Shown here: positions 38,589 through 49,614 of the stretch, one piece after another | How the letters are laid out: every line of letters begins with the position of its first letter | How positions within the stretch are numbered: the first letter of the stretch is position 1 | From: Cyanobacterium sp. uoEpiScrs1 | GTDB taxonomy: Bacteria > Cyanobacteriota > Cyanobacteriia > Cyanobacteriales > Microcystaceae | Assembly: GCF_947331815.1 (NCBI RefSeq) | Contig: NZ_OX373462.1 | Coordinates: 248,001 to 312,000 of the forward strand | DNA: 64,000 bases | Direction of reading: 5' to 3' | The notes under the pieces: generated by a model | What the model was told of the DNA's origin: nothing | Seen by the model: only the letters and a program-made list of their open reading frames with translations | Databases searched by the model: none | Position numbers and translations under genes: made by a program

Positions 38589-39320
38589 TTAGGATAGGTT
38601 TTGTATCTTTTGTTCCAATTGCTCAATTCGGTCCAATAAGGTCCGAATAACTTGTGCTTCAACGTCAGGTAACTTGCCGTGTTCTAGGGGGCAGCCATGT
38701 CCACTGCGAGAAACAATTCGACCAGGCACACCGACCACGGTGCAGTCACTGGGTACATCTCTTAGAACAATTGAACCAGCTCCAATACGAACGTGATCGC
38801 CAATAGCAAGATTTCCTAAAACTTTAGCTCCCGCTCCCATTACCACGTTATTACCAAGGGTAGGGTGTCGTTTACCGAATTCTTTCCCCGTACCACCGAG
38901 GGTAACGTTTTGATAAATTAAACAATAGTCACCAATAATAGCAGTTTCTCCGATAACTACTCCCATACCGTGATCTATAAAGATCCCTTGTCCTAGAGTA
39001 GCACCTGGATGGATTTCAATACCTGTAAAAAATCTACCTAAATGGGAAAGAAAGCGTGGCAAAAAAGGTACTTCATAATGCCACAACCAATGAGAAATAC
39101 GGTGCAATACCAGAGCGTGTAACCCTGGATAACAACACATCACTTCCAACCAATTGCGGGCGGCCGGATCACGAGAAAAAATAACTTGAAAGTCCTCCCA
39201 AAGAGTTTTTAATGGCAGTCGAGTTGGATGGGAAGGAGCTGACAAAGTCATAGTCAAGACGTTAGGGGGATTGTCTCGACTCTCAGAACGGACGTTTCTA
39301 AGTGGTATGGATCCAAACAT
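38589..39320 (-). CDS. cysE: serine O-acetyltransferase, nif-linked (NifP)
   Basis: 243 residues from the ATG at 39320; an in-frame ATG at 39251 is an alternative start. It makes O-acetylserine for cysteine synthesis, raising sulfur supply for Fe-S clusters; the nif-linked copy is called NifP. Seen: the N-terminal helical part with [10 protein letters not shown], the left-handed hexapeptide helix ([38 protein letters not shown]), with the catalytic Asp-His, and a C-terminal coiled helix. The ATG is preceded by the CACGGAATTCA sequence that also lies at the nifB start. First gene of the minus-strand nif operon. Confidence 0.9.
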   Translation of the reverse strand: MFGSIPLRNVRSESRDNPPNVLTMTLSAPSHPTRLPLKTLWEDFQVIFSRDPAARNWLEVMCCYPGLHALVLHRISHWLWHYEVPFLPRFLSHLGRFFTGIEIHPGATLGQGIFIDHGMGVVIGETAIIGDYCLIYQNVTLGGTGKEFGKRHPTLGNNVVMGAGAKVLGNLAIGDHVRIGAGSIVLRDVPSDCTVVGVPGRIVSRSGHGCPLEHGKLPDVEAQVIRTLLDRIEQLEQKIQNLS

Positions 39321-39784
39321 TGAATTCCGTGATTCTATATAGACCTAGTTGTTATGCTTATACCAAGTTACCTCGAACAGTTCAAGACAATTAGTGCAAG
39401 TCAGATTTATCATTACTAATCATTTATGTACTCAGATCTATAATAAGTTTATATATTCATGGTTTAAAGCTTTAAAAAAAATTTTTTGGGTATAGGGTAT
39501 GAGTATTTTAGGTGCATGGCTTATGTATTTATAGGTAGAGGTAAAGGCATTTGTGTACTCAGCACAAACATCAATCATAGTAACGATTTAGACCCTATAA
39601 TAGGAAAAATTAAAGGCGTAATCTAAAGAACTCAAGAAATAAGCATCATTTAACAGTTAAATCCCTTATTGCACAAGGCATTTAGAGATTTTAATAGGCA
39701 ATGCTTTAGGTGTTCATAAGTTAAACTCAGCTTTATCTTAAAAAAAGTGTTACGTTAGATACAGAATTGAATTCCGTGACAGCA

Positions 39785-39819
39785 CTGGAGGAGCTTCGGA
39801 ACGCTTACTCCGGTTTTTT
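39785..39819 (+). terminator. intrinsic terminator with no gene upstream
   Basis: Stem CTGGAG (39785-39790) with CTCCGG (39808-39813), extended after one bulge by GAGC with GCTT, loop TTCGGAAC, followed by TTTTTT at 39814-39819. This is the best textbook terminator in the spacer, yet no plus-strand gene precedes it, which suggests a small RNA or a leader that is cut off before nifB. Confidence 0.6.
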
Positions 39820-39998
39820 ATGGCTGAAAAACGAAAGGAAACCCACAAGAGGCATGAATAAAATAGGAGTATAGGAAAGAAAAGCAAAATAAAGAAAACA
39901 TATTGATGAAAAATTATATTATTACCAATGAACCTATTGTTTGTTGTGCTCAGTGGGAGGGGTTTGAGTGCAAAATACTAATGGGAACCACAAGGAGT

Positions 39999-40205
39999 CT
40001 AGCTACCATAAAAGTGTTTAAAACCCTTCCTGGTGGGGATTTTGCTTTGAGTGCATAAATACATGTATCCCTCGAAAAAAATACTTAGTCCTAGACTTAA
40101 AAATACTAGCTCCCACACCCCTAAAAAAAAATAATATGCATCTATGCGGTACGAGGAGGTCGTTTCAGTATTTGAGTACATTCTAATTAATTTGACTAAT
40201 CCCAA
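39999..40205 (-). CDS. possible small single-helix membrane protein
   Basis: 68 codons, ATG 40205 (second ATG at 40181). The only notable part is a hydrophobic helix at about residues 24-46 (YYFFLGVWELVFLSLGLSIF) followed by a basic tail. No ribosome site or family was recognised. An opposite-strand frame of 50 codons (39906-40058, starting MKNYIITNEP) overlaps it; at most one is likely real, and neither may be. Confidence 0.2.
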   Translation of the reverse strand: MGLVKLIRMYSNTETTSSYRIDAYYFFLGVWELVFLSLGLSIFFEGYMYLCTQSKIPTRKGFKHFYGS

Positions 40206-40340
40206 CTCAACCGTTTACACCAAAAGCTACAAAATAGGATGGTATAACTTGTACAGAAGCCAAGGACGAAAGTTCAAGTTCATCGTCATTGTTTTTATCC
40301 CCTTGTTGTGATCAGTCCCGACAAGTCGCCGAATCATCAA

Positions 40341-40372
40341 ATGCTCTTAGAAATACTCTTAGATGCTCTTAA
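40341..40372 (+). promoter_or_regulatory. three direct repeats before nifB
   Basis: ATGCTCTTAG (40341-40350), ATACTCTTAG (40353-40362) and ATGCTCTTAA (40363-40372) follow each other 37-68 bases before the nifB ATG. Tandem sites of this spacing are about one helical turn apart and could bind an activator such as the nif regulator CnfR, or be part of the leader. Assignment to a protein is a guess. Confidence 0.35.
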
Positions 40373-40408
40373 GTCATTTCTTAGCCACCTCTTACCCCAC
40401 GGAATTCA

Positions 40409-41860
40409 ATGTTACAATCAACTGGTCTAACCAACCCTGACTCATCAGCAGCAAAGACGACTGCTCCATCTACTTCAAAAACTTCAGGACCATGTGGCTG
40501 CAATTCTTCTGCCCCCCAATCCGTCCCCCAAAATATTCAGGAACGGATTGCTAAACATCCTTGCTATAGTGAGGATGCACACCATCACTATGCCAGGTTA
40601 CATGTAGCAGTTGCCCCTGCTTGCAATATTCAATGTAACTACTGTAACCGCAAATATGATTGTGCAAACGAAAGTCGCCCCGGAGTGGTTAGTGAAGTTC
40701 TAACTCCCGAAGAAGCTGCTCATAAGGCCTTGGTCATTGCTGGAAAAATTCCCCAGATGACCGTATTGGGTATTGCAGGTCCTGGTGATCCTTTAGCAAA
40801 TCCCAAACAAACTTTTCGTACTTTTGAATTAGTAGCGGAGCAAGCTCCCGACATCAAGTTATGTCTATCGAGCAACGGGCTGATGCTGCCGGAGTACATT
40901 GATAAAATCAAAGAACTAAAGATCGATCATGTTACCTTAACCATTAATATGGTTGATCCTAAGATTGGGGAAAAAATATATCCTTGGGTACGTTACAATC
41001 GCAAGCGTTACAAGGGAATTGAAGGTGTCAGAATTCTATATGAAAAACAAATGGAATCTCTCGATGCCCTTAGGGAGGCAGACATCCTTTGTAAAGTTAA
41101 TTCAGTTATGATACCTGGGATTAACGATAAACATCTAGCAGAAGTTAACGAGGTTATTCGTTCTAAGGGTGCATTTCTACACAATATTATGCCTTTAATC
41201 AGCGCTCCTGAACATGGAACTCACTTTGGGTTAACTGGGCAACGAGGTCCTAGTCCTAAAGAACTTAAAATGGTTCAGGATAATTGTTCTGGCAATATGA
41301 AAATGATGCGTCATTGTCGTCAATGTCGAGCAGATGCAGTAGGGCTGTTGGGAGAAGACCGTTCTCAAGAATTCACAAAGGACAAGTTCCTTGAGATGAC
41401 GCCTGAATATGATCTAGCGACCCGTCAAGAAGTTCACAAGGATATTGAAAAATTTACAGCTGAGGTAAAAGCTGCTAAGGCTGCCAAAGCGGCTGAAGTA
41501 GTCAAAAAAGGTCCTAAGATTCTTGTTGCAGTAGCAACGAAAGGAAATCGATTAGTTAACCAACACTTCGGTCACGCTAAGGAATTTCAAATATTTGAGG
41601 TTGATGGTGTAGACGTCAACTTCGTAGCCCATCGTAAAGTTGATCATTATTGTCAAACTGGATACGGTGAGAAAGCGACTCTTGAGCACATCATCAAAAC
41701 AATTGCTGATTGCAAAGGAGTACTCGCTGCTAAGATCGGTCTTTGCCCTCAAGAAGAATTACGTAAAGCTGGGTTAGAACCCTTTGAAGCCTACGATGTT
41801 ATCGACAAAGTAGCCCTAGATTTCTATGAGCAGTTCACAAATGAATCAATAGGAATATGA
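40409..41860 (+). CDS. nifB: nitrogenase cofactor biosynthesis protein NifB
   Basis: 483 residues. NifB is the radical SAM enzyme that fuses two [4Fe-4S] clusters with carbide and sulfide to make NifB-co, the core of FeMo-co. The SAM cluster motif is [14 protein letters not shown] near residue 72, with further ligands in [11 protein letters not shown]. The C-terminal third (about 370-470) is a NifX-like cofactor-binding domain ([20 protein letters not shown]). The first 45 residues are Ser/Thr/Ala-rich with CGCNSS. First gene of the plus-strand nif operon. Confidence 0.97.
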   Translation: MLQSTGLTNPDSSAAKTTAPSTSKTSGPCGCNSSAPQSVPQNIQERIAKHPCYSEDAHHHYARLHVAVAPACNIQCNYCNRKYDCANESRPGVVSEVLTPEEAAHKALVIAGKIPQMTVLGIAGPGDPLANPKQTFRTFELVAEQAPDIKLCLSSNGLMLPEYIDKIKELKIDHVTLTINMVDPKIGEKIYPWVRYNRKRYKGIEGVRILYEKQMESLDALREADILCKVNSVMIPGINDKHLAEVNEVIRSKGAFLHNIMPLISAPEHGTHFGLTGQRGPSPKELKMVQDNCSGNMKMMRHCRQCRADAVGLLGEDRSQEFTKDKFLEMTPEYDLATRQEVHKDIEKFTAEVKAAKAAKAAEVVKKGPKILVAVATKGNRLVNQHFGHAKEFQIFEVDGVDVNFVAHRKVDHYCQTGYGEKATLEHIIKTIADCKGVLAAKIGLCPQEELRKAGLEPFEAYDVIDKVALDFYEQFTNESIGI

Positions 41861-42056
41861 TAGATGATGAATTCTATGATCACCTCTTCTGTGCAAGATT
41901 CCACCGTTTCTTCGATAGACGATAACGTTCAAAGTACCTGTTATAGTTGCGTCGATGACCATAGAATTCCACCCTGTGCAGGATTTTCTCAAGATTATAG
42001 CTGTTTACCTAACATGGGTAGCAACTGACAGAACTAAACTAAACGAGGGTAGTGTC

Positions 42057-42440
42057 ATGAGTTATACCATAACGTCTGAATGTATTGCCTGTGATCGTTG
42101 TCGCGTTGGGTGTCCTACCAATGCTATCTCTTTTGATAATGGTGTTTTGCTCATTGACTCTACCGCTTGTAACCACTGTCATGGCTATTATGGAACCCCA
42201 CAGTGTGCTGCCGTATGCCCTACTAATACAGGCTGTTTGCCCAGTGAGTCCTATGGTTTTGTAGCCTCGAATCGATCACAAACTGATTATGCTGATTATT
42301 GGGAGAGTTGGTTTAATCGTTATCACACCTTATTAAAACGGCTTAAGACCAGACAGAGTCAACTTTATTGGAAAGGTTGGTTTGACGCTTACTCAAAAGA
42401 AATGGTTTCCTTGTTATCTCAGAGCACGATCAGAATCTGA
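42057..42440 (+). CDS. fdxN: 2[4Fe-4S] ferredoxin FdxN
   Basis: 127 residues from the ATG at 42057, which has a GAGGG ribosome site and yields MSYTITSECIACDRCRVGCP; the frame reaches upstream to 41955 without family likeness. Two Fe-S motifs are seen: CIACDRCRVGCP and, with an insertion, CNHCHGYYGTPQCAAVCP. FdxN is thought to supply electrons to NifB during cofactor assembly. It lies 196 bases after nifB and overlaps only the untranslated region of nifS. Confidence 0.92.
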   Translation: MSYTITSECIACDRCRVGCPTNAISFDNGVLLIDSTACNHCHGYYGTPQCAAVCPTNTGCLPSESYGFVASNRSQTDYADYWESWFNRYHTLLKRLKTRQSQLYWKGWFDAYSKEMVSLLSQSTIRI

Positions 42441-42495
42441 CTCTAGTTCCAATATTTATGCTTCTGCCACGGAATTTATTTATGGGTACCTTGTA

Positions 42496-43701
42496 ATGAA
42501 AGACTGTGTATATCTAGACAATAACGCTACTACACAAGTTGACGAGGAAGTTCTTGCAGCTATGCTGCCCTATTTGACTCTATATTATGGTAATCCCTCT
42601 AGCATGCACACCTTTGGTGGGCAAGTAGGACTTGCTGTAAAAACTGGTAGAGAGCAAGTGGCTTCCTTATTGAGAGCGGACCCTTCTGAGATTATCTTTA
42701 CCAGTTGTGGAACTGAAGGAGATAACGCTGCTATTCGCGCTGCTCTTCTAGCTCAGCCCAACAAACGTCATATCATAACAAGTAAAGTCGAACATCCGGC
42801 AGTACTTAATCTCTGCAAGAATTTAGAACGTCAAAACTATACTGTCACTTATTTGTCAGTTGATAACCAGGGGCAGTTAGATTTTTCAGAGTATAAGGCA
42901 TCTCTGACCGAAAATACAGCATTGGTCACTCTGATGTATGCCAACAACGAAACCGGTGTTATTTTTCCCATAGAACAGGTTGGGCAACTGGCTAAGGAGT
43001 ATGGAGCAATATTTCATGTTGACGCAGTGCAGGTAGTGGGAAAAATCCCCCTCAACATGCAAGAAAGCACTATTGATATGTTGACATTATCCGGTCATAA
43101 AATTCATGCTCCTAAAGGAATTGGAGCCTTGTACGTGCGTCGAGGTACAAGGTTTCGTCCTCTGCTGATTGGTGGGCATCAAGAAAGAGGTCGTCGTGGA
43201 GGAACTGAAAACGTTCCTGGTATTGTCGCCCTAGGAAAAGCAGCTGAGTTGGCTGAGTCTTGTTTGATTATGGGAACTGGGGAAAAAGAATTACGAGATT
43301 ATCTGGAACAAGCCATATTGACAACTATTCCTGATACTGTGCTTAATGGTCATGCCGTGCAAAGACTTCCTAACACTTCAAATATCGGCTTTAAATTCGT
43401 CGAAGGGGAAGCTATTCTTTTATCTATGAATCAACATGGAATTTGCGCCTCTTCTGGTTCTGCTTGTACTTCTGGATCTTTAGAACCTTCTCATGTATTA
43501 CAGGCAATGGGACTCCCTTATACCGTGCTTCATGGATCTATTCGCTTTAGTCTGTCCCGCTTTACTACTCAGGATCAAATCCTGAAAGTACTTGAAGTAC
43601 TTCCAGGAGTTATTGATCGCCTTCGTGCCCTGTCTCCGTTCACTAGCGATGATGCTGGTTGGCTTGTCGAGCGAAAACAGACAGTTTTAGCTAAATATTA
43701 A
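42496..43701 (+). CDS. nifS: cysteine desulfurase NifS
   Basis: 401 residues from the ATG at 42496 (MKDCVYLDNNATTQVDEEVL); the upstream in-frame extension from 42382 overlaps fdxN and is not NifS-like. The PLP enzyme takes sulfur from cysteine for cluster assembly on NifU. Motifs: LDNNATT at the start, SGHKIHAPKGIG with the PLP lysine, and ASSGSACTSGSLEPSHVL with the catalytic Cys. Length and motifs normal. It starts 55 bases after fdxN and precedes nifU by 57 bases. Confidence 0.95.
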   Translation: MKDCVYLDNNATTQVDEEVLAAMLPYLTLYYGNPSSMHTFGGQVGLAVKTGREQVASLLRADPSEIIFTSCGTEGDNAAIRAALLAQPNKRHIITSKVEHPAVLNLCKNLERQNYTVTYLSVDNQGQLDFSEYKASLTENTALVTLMYANNETGVIFPIEQVGQLAKEYGAIFHVDAVQVVGKIPLNMQESTIDMLTLSGHKIHAPKGIGALYVRRGTRFRPLLIGGHQERGRRGGTENVPGIVALGKAAELAESCLIMGTGEKELRDYLEQAILTTIPDTVLNGHAVQRLPNTSNIGFKFVEGEAILLSMNQHGICASSGSACTSGSLEPSHVLQAMGLPYTVLHGSIRFSLSRFTTQDQILKVLEVLPGVIDRLRALSPFTSDDAGWLVERKQTVLAKY

Positions 43702-43758
43702 AGAATAACTATTAGCTCATCATCAATACTAAATCAATACTAAGAGTAGGAAAAGACA

Positions 43759-44646
43759 ATGTGGGATTACACAGACAAGGTAATGGAACTCTTCTATAAC
43801 CCTCGGAACCAAGGGACAATTACGGAAAAAGAAGTAGGAGAGTCCATTACAACTGGAGAAGTGGGGAGTATTGCTTGTGGTGATGCGCTGAGATTGCATC
43901 TTAAAATTAATGAAAGTACTCAGATCATTTTAGATGCACGGTTTCAGACTTTTGGTTGCGCATCGGCAATTGCTTCTTCTTCTGCATTAACAGAATTATT
44001 GGTAGGCAAGACTCTCGATGAAGCTCTTGGACTAACTAATAAGGAAATTTCTGAATTCCTAGGTGGACTACCTGAAGAGAAAATGCACTGTTCTGTTATG
44101 GGACAAGAAGCATTAGAGGCGGCTATATCTAACTATAGAGGGATTCCTTTAGATAATCACAAAGACGACGAAGGATCTTTAGTTTGCCGTTGTTTTGGAG
44201 TAACCGATGCTAAGGTCCGTCGCATTATTCTCGAGAATGGTCTAACTACTACTGAACAAATCACTAATTATATCAAAGCAGGTGGCGGTTGTGGTGCCTG
44301 TCTGCCCGATATCGATGATATTCTGGCTGAGATTGTAGAAGAAGAAACTATAGCAGTAGAAGCAGCAACAGAAATCGCTATCTCAAAAAGAATTGTTCCT
44401 ACCACACCTTTAACAAATATACAAAAAATCACCCTTATTCAACAGGTTCTTGAAGAAGAAGTTAAGCTGGACCTAGTAAAGGATGGAGGGGATGTAGACT
44501 TATTTGATGTAGAAGGAGAATTAGTTAAAGTCACTCTTAAAGGAGCCTGTAGTTCCTGTCCAAGCAGTGCTGCTACGTTAAAAAATGTAATTGAGTCCAG
44601 ATTACGTGATCGTGTTTCTCCGGAACTAATCGTCATTTCTGTATAA
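43759..44646 (+). CDS. nifU: Fe-S cluster scaffold protein NifU
   Basis: 295 residues, the full three-part nif type. Residues 1-130: IscU-like domain with Cys in SIACGDALRL, FGCASAIASSSA and MHCSVMG. Residues 135-180: permanent [2Fe-2S] domain, CRCFGVTDAKVRRI and GGGCGACLPD. Residues 220-295: Nfu domain with GACSSCPSSAATLK, a CxxC for [4Fe-4S]. It builds clusters with sulfur from NifS for nitrogenase. A long structured spacer separates it from nifH. Confidence 0.96.
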   Translation: MWDYTDKVMELFYNPRNQGTITEKEVGESITTGEVGSIACGDALRLHLKINESTQIILDARFQTFGCASAIASSSALTELLVGKTLDEALGLTNKEISEFLGGLPEEKMHCSVMGQEALEAAISNYRGIPLDNHKDDEGSLVCRCFGVTDAKVRRIILENGLTTTEQITNYIKAGGGCGACLPDIDDILAEIVEEETIAVEAATEIAISKRIVPTTPLTNIQKITLIQQVLEEEVKLDLVKDGGDVDLFDVEGELVKVTLKGACSSCPSSAATLKNVIESRLRDRVSPELIVISV

Positions 44647-45910
<1,264 letters not shown>

Positions 45911-46078
45911 GCTGAGTACCGCTTGGTCGGAATAGAGGATCGCCAAGGCAAAAGTGGATAAAAGATAGTCAATAGGGAAAAATTCAACAACTATTAACTA
46001 TTAACTCACAGTTTGCCTTCCCTCTTTTTTCGATTATTCCTAGATTTCTCGTCCTTTACGACTCTACGGAGAAACATC

Positions 46079-47515
46079 ATGGCAACAGTAGAAGAGAATA
46101 AAAAGCTCATTAAGGATGTCCTAGCGACATACCCTGAAAAAACCGCTAAAAAACGTGAGAAGCATCTCAACGTTTACGAAGAAGGTAAAGATGATTGTGG
46201 AGTAAAATCCAACAAGCAATCCCTACCTGGTGTAATGACCACTCGTGGTTGTGCTTATGCTGGATCAAAAGGAGTAGTTTGGGGTCCTATCAAAGATATG
46301 ATCCACATCTCCCACGGTCCTGTTGGTTGTGGTTACTATTCCTGGTCCGGTCGTCGTAACTACTATATCGGAACCACTGGAGTTGATACTTTCGGCACCA
46401 TGAACTTTACCTCCGATTTCCAAGAACGGGATATCGTTTTTGGTGGAGACAAAAAACTCAATAAAATCATCGATGAAATTGAAGAGTTATTTCCCCTTAA
46501 TGGCGGTGTTTCTGTCCAATCAGAATGTCCCGTTGGATTAATCGGAGATGACATTGAATCTGTCGCTCGTGTTAAGAGCAAAGAAATAGGGAAGTCTGTT
46601 GTTCCTGTTCGTTGTGAAGGGTTCCGTGGGGTTTCTCAGTCCTTAGGACACCACATTGCTAACGACATGATCCGCGACTGGGTTTTTCCCACTGCGGAAA
46701 AAGAGAATGCACCGTTTGAAAGCAGCCCTTATGATGTCGCGATCATTGGTGACTATAACATTGGTGGGGATGCTTGGTCTAGCCGTATTCTTCTTGAAGA
46801 AATCGGACTCCGTGTTGTTGCTCAGTGGTCTGGTGATGGTACTTTCACTGAAATGAAAGCTACCCCCAACGTTAAGTTAAATCTCATCCACTGTTACCGT
46901 TCCATGAACTACATTAGTCGTCATATGGAAGAAAAATACGGTATCCCTTGGTTAGAGTATAATTTCTTCGGCCCTACTAAAATTGCCGAGTCTTTACGCA
47001 CCATTGCTGAGCGTTTTGATGAAACTATTCAAGCGAAAGCTGAAGAAGTGATCAAAAAGTACCAAAAACAGTGCGATGACATCTTAGCGAAGTACCGTCC
47101 TCGTTTAGAAGGCAAAACTGTCATGATGATGGTTGGTGGACTACGTCCTCGTCACGTTGTTCCTGCTTTCCAAGACTTAGGGATGAAGATGATTGGAACT
47201 GGGTATGAGTTCGCCCACGGGGATGATTACAAACGTACAACTAAGTATGTTGATGATGCTACCCTCATCTATGATGATGCGACTGCTTACGAATTCGAAG
47301 AATTCGTTAAAGAACTTAAGCCTGATTTAGTAGCCTCTGGGGTTAAAGAGAAGTATGTCTTCCAAAAGATGGCTCTTCCTTTCCGTCAAATGCACTCTTG
47401 GGATTACTCAGGACCTTATCACGGTTATGATGGCTTCGCTATCTTCGCCCGTGACATGGACTTAGCCCTTAACAGTCCAACTTGGGGATTAGTTGGCACC
47501 CCTTGGAATAAATAG
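46079..47515 (+). CDS. nifD: nitrogenase MoFe protein alpha chain
   Basis: 478 residues from the ATG at 46079 ([20 protein letters not shown]), which has a GGAG ribosome site; the upstream frame to 46013 is not conserved. Ligands seen: P-cluster Cys in [21 protein letters not shown] and [11 protein letters not shown]; FeMo-co Cys in [10 protein letters not shown] and His in [13 protein letters not shown]. Residues next to the cofactor (for example His in NYISRH) are present. 168 bases after nifH; codon use like nifH. No sign of loss of function. Confidence 0.98.
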   Translation: MATVEENKKLIKDVLATYPEKTAKKREKHLNVYEEGKDDCGVKSNKQSLPGVMTTRGCAYAGSKGVVWGPIKDMIHISHGPVGCGYYSWSGRRNYYIGTTGVDTFGTMNFTSDFQERDIVFGGDKKLNKIIDEIEELFPLNGGVSVQSECPVGLIGDDIESVARVKSKEIGKSVVPVRCEGFRGVSQSLGHHIANDMIRDWVFPTAEKENAPFESSPYDVAIIGDYNIGGDAWSSRILLEEIGLRVVAQWSGDGTFTEMKATPNVKLNLIHCYRSMNYISRHMEEKYGIPWLEYNFFGPTKIAESLRTIAERFDETIQAKAEEVIKKYQKQCDDILAKYRPRLEGKTVMMMVGGLRPRHVVPAFQDLGMKMIGTGYEFAHGDDYKRTTKYVDDATLIYDDATAYEFEEFVKELKPDLVASGVKEKYVFQKMALPFRQMHSWDYSGPYHGYDGFAIFARDMDLALNSPTWGLVGTPWNK

Positions 47516-47653
47516 AGGGATAAAAGAAGACACGGGGGACGAAGGAAAAACGAGAGACTAGGCACATTTTGTCTCATAGTTCTCCATGCCCCCTCTCTTC
47601 AGAAATGTGCCAATTAATCGATATTCAACCCTACCTATACAGGAGTTACCAAA
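47516..47653 (+). promoter_or_regulatory. nifD-nifK spacer with dyad
   Basis: A perfect 9-bp inverted repeat GGCACATTT (47561-47569) and 47603-47611 with a 33-base loop lies between the two genes. The spacing from nifD to nifK is 138 bases, with an AGGAG site just before nifK. The dyad may tune the nifD to nifK protein ratio, which is inference. Confidence 0.35.
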
Positions 47654-49189
47654 ATGGCTCAAAATGTAGATAACATTAAGGACCACGTTGATCTGTTCCA
47701 CCAGCCTGAGTATAAAGAACTGTTTGAAAACAAAAAACAGTTTGAAGGAATGCCTTCTGCTGAGAAGGTTGAAGAGATCGCTGAGTGGACAAAAACCTGG
47801 GAATACCGCGAAAAGAACTTTGCTCGTGAGGCTTTAACTGTCAACCCCGCTAAAGCTTGCCAGCCCCTTGGTGCTTTATTAGCTGCTGTTGGTTTTGAAG
47901 GAACACTTCCTTTTGTTCATGGCTCTCAAGGATGTGTAGCTTACTTCCGTACCCACTTAACCCGTCACTTCAAAGAACCTGTTAGTGCCGTTTCTTCTTC
48001 CATGACTGAAAACGCTGCTGTTTTCGGTGGATTAAAAAACATGATTGATGGTTTACTGAATGCTTATGCCCTTTATAAGCCAAAAATGATTGCTATCTGT
48101 ACTACTTGTATGGCAGAAGTAATTGGGGATGACTTGGGTGCATTCGTAGAAACTGCTCGTCAAGATGGTTCTATACCTAGTGATTTCCCTGTGCCTTACG
48201 CTCATACTCCTAGTTTTGTGGGTTCTCACGTCACTGGTTATGACAGCATGATGAAATCAATTCTTGCTACCTTGACTGAGGGTAAAAAGAAGGGATCTAC
48301 CAATGGTACTATCAATTTCATTCCCGGGTTTGAAACCTATATGGGAAATCTTCGGCAACTTAAAAGCTTGACAGCTGCCATGGGAGTTAATGCTGTCATT
48401 TTAGGTGACACCGAAATGTACCTTGATTCTCCTAACTTAGGGGAGTTCAAAATGTACCAAGAAGGAACACCTTTAGACCTTGCTGCTGACTCCATCAATG
48501 CTGAAGCAACTGTTACCCTTCAAACTCATACCACTCCTAAAACTCGTGAATACATCTCGAAAGAATGGGGACAAAAAGTTCTTAATTATCTTCCTTGGGG
48601 TATCAAAGGTACTGACGAATTCTTAATGGGTTTGTCCGAACTTACTGGCAATTCCATTCCCAAAGAACTTGAAATAGCTCGTGGACGCGCGGTTGACGCA
48701 ATGACCGATACCCAAGCTTGGGTACATGGTAAGCGGGCTGCAGTTTTTGGAGATCCCGACCTAGTAATGGGCTTATTACAGTTCATGTTAGAAATGGGTA
48801 TCGAGCCTGTTCACGTTTTGGTTAATAACAGCAACAAGGAGTTCGAAGCTGCAGCGAAAGCTCTTCTAGAGTCTAGCCCCTTCGGACAACAAGCTACTGT
48901 CTGGGGTGGTAAGGACTTATGGCATCTTCGTTCCTTACTGTTCACTGAACCTGTTGATTTCTTGATTGGTAATTCCTACGCCAAGTATCTTGAGCGTGAT
49001 ACCAAAACTCCTTTAATCCGTATTGGATATCCGATCTTTGATCGTCACCACTTACATCGCTATTCCACCATTGGGTATGAAGGTGCTATCAACTTACTCA
49101 ACTGGATTGCTAATGGGGTACTTGAATCGTTAGATCGTAAAACTGATATTCCTTCTGTAACGGATATTTCTTTTGATTTAGTTCGTTAA
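47654..49189 (+). CDS. nifK: nitrogenase MoFe protein beta chain
   Basis: 511 residues, ATG with AGGAG in front. P-cluster ligands: Cys in AKACQPLGALLAAVGF, SQGCVAYFRTH and CTTCMAEVIGDDL. The normal N-terminal arm of cyanobacterial NifK is present (LFHQPEYKELFENKKQF). The C-terminal region has YPIFDRHHLHRYSTIGYEGA. All features are normal. It forms the alpha2-beta2 MoFe protein with NifD. Confidence 0.98.
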   Translation: MAQNVDNIKDHVDLFHQPEYKELFENKKQFEGMPSAEKVEEIAEWTKTWEYREKNFAREALTVNPAKACQPLGALLAAVGFEGTLPFVHGSQGCVAYFRTHLTRHFKEPVSAVSSSMTENAAVFGGLKNMIDGLLNAYALYKPKMIAICTTCMAEVIGDDLGAFVETARQDGSIPSDFPVPYAHTPSFVGSHVTGYDSMMKSILATLTEGKKKGSTNGTINFIPGFETYMGNLRQLKSLTAAMGVNAVILGDTEMYLDSPNLGEFKMYQEGTPLDLAADSINAEATVTLQTHTTPKTREYISKEWGQKVLNYLPWGIKGTDEFLMGLSELTGNSIPKELEIARGRAVDAMTDTQAWVHGKRAAVFGDPDLVMGLLQFMLEMGIEPVHVLVNNSNKEFEAAAKALLESSPFGQQATVWGGKDLWHLRSLLFTEPVDFLIGNSYAKYLERDTKTPLIRIGYPIFDRHHLHRYSTIGYEGAINLLNWIANGVLESLDRKTDIPSVTDISFDLVR

Positions 49190-49614
49190 TCACGAAGAAA
49201 TCTGAAAACAAGGGAGATTTAGGAAGATTCAGGGAGTAATCACTCTCCCTCTCCCCTCCCCTCCCTTTTTCAGATCCCTACGAACTGTGGTTTAGTTCAG
49301 TTCTTTCCACCCATCACTTCTGCAAGGGATGGGCAGCCTTGCTCATGATTATTTGCTAGTTTTCTGTGTCTGTCTCTTTGAATGGGATATTGTTATATAT
49401 TTTAAATATATTCAACTTCCATTGTAAAAACTTAAAGCTAACTGGAGTTTGTGACGCTAAACATCTATGTCTATGGTCTACATAGTCCATGGTGAAGATA
49501 CAGATATCAGTGAATGTGTTTATTTGTGGGAAGACTAAAGATCAGTGCGATTTCATCTTCATACTGACCCATTCACCCCTTTTAGTTGGTAACAAGAATA
49601 GACGGCAATCAATT
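49190..49614 (+). promoter_or_regulatory. nifK-nifE spacer with two stem-loops
   Basis: Stem 1: AGGGAG 49231-49236 with 49245-49250, followed by a pyrimidine run of CTCCC repeats and TTTTT. Stem 2: CCCATC 49310-49315 with 49328-49333. The first resembles a leaky terminator after nifHDK that would lower expression of nifEN; such drop-off is common in nif operons. The rest, up to the nifE ATG at 49615, may hold a secondary promoter. Confidence 0.4.

Larger units (their letters stand above)
39321..40408. other. 1.1-kb divergent nif control region with possible small genes
   Basis: Between cysE (minus) and nifB (plus). It holds three copies of CACGGAATTCAAT (39319-39331, 39766-39778 minus sense; 40398-40410 plus sense), an intrinsic terminator with no gene before it (39785-39819), two overlapping short frames on opposite strands (39906-40058 plus, 39999-40205 minus), and three direct repeats of ATGCTCTTAG just before nifB. 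Promoters for both nif operons must lie here. Confidence 0.6.

Noticed and set aside
40217..40260. NtcA-like site upstream of nifB (GTATAACTTGTAC, near 40243)
   Set aside because: Only seven bases separate GTA and TAC instead of eight, and no matching -10 was seen at the right distance.
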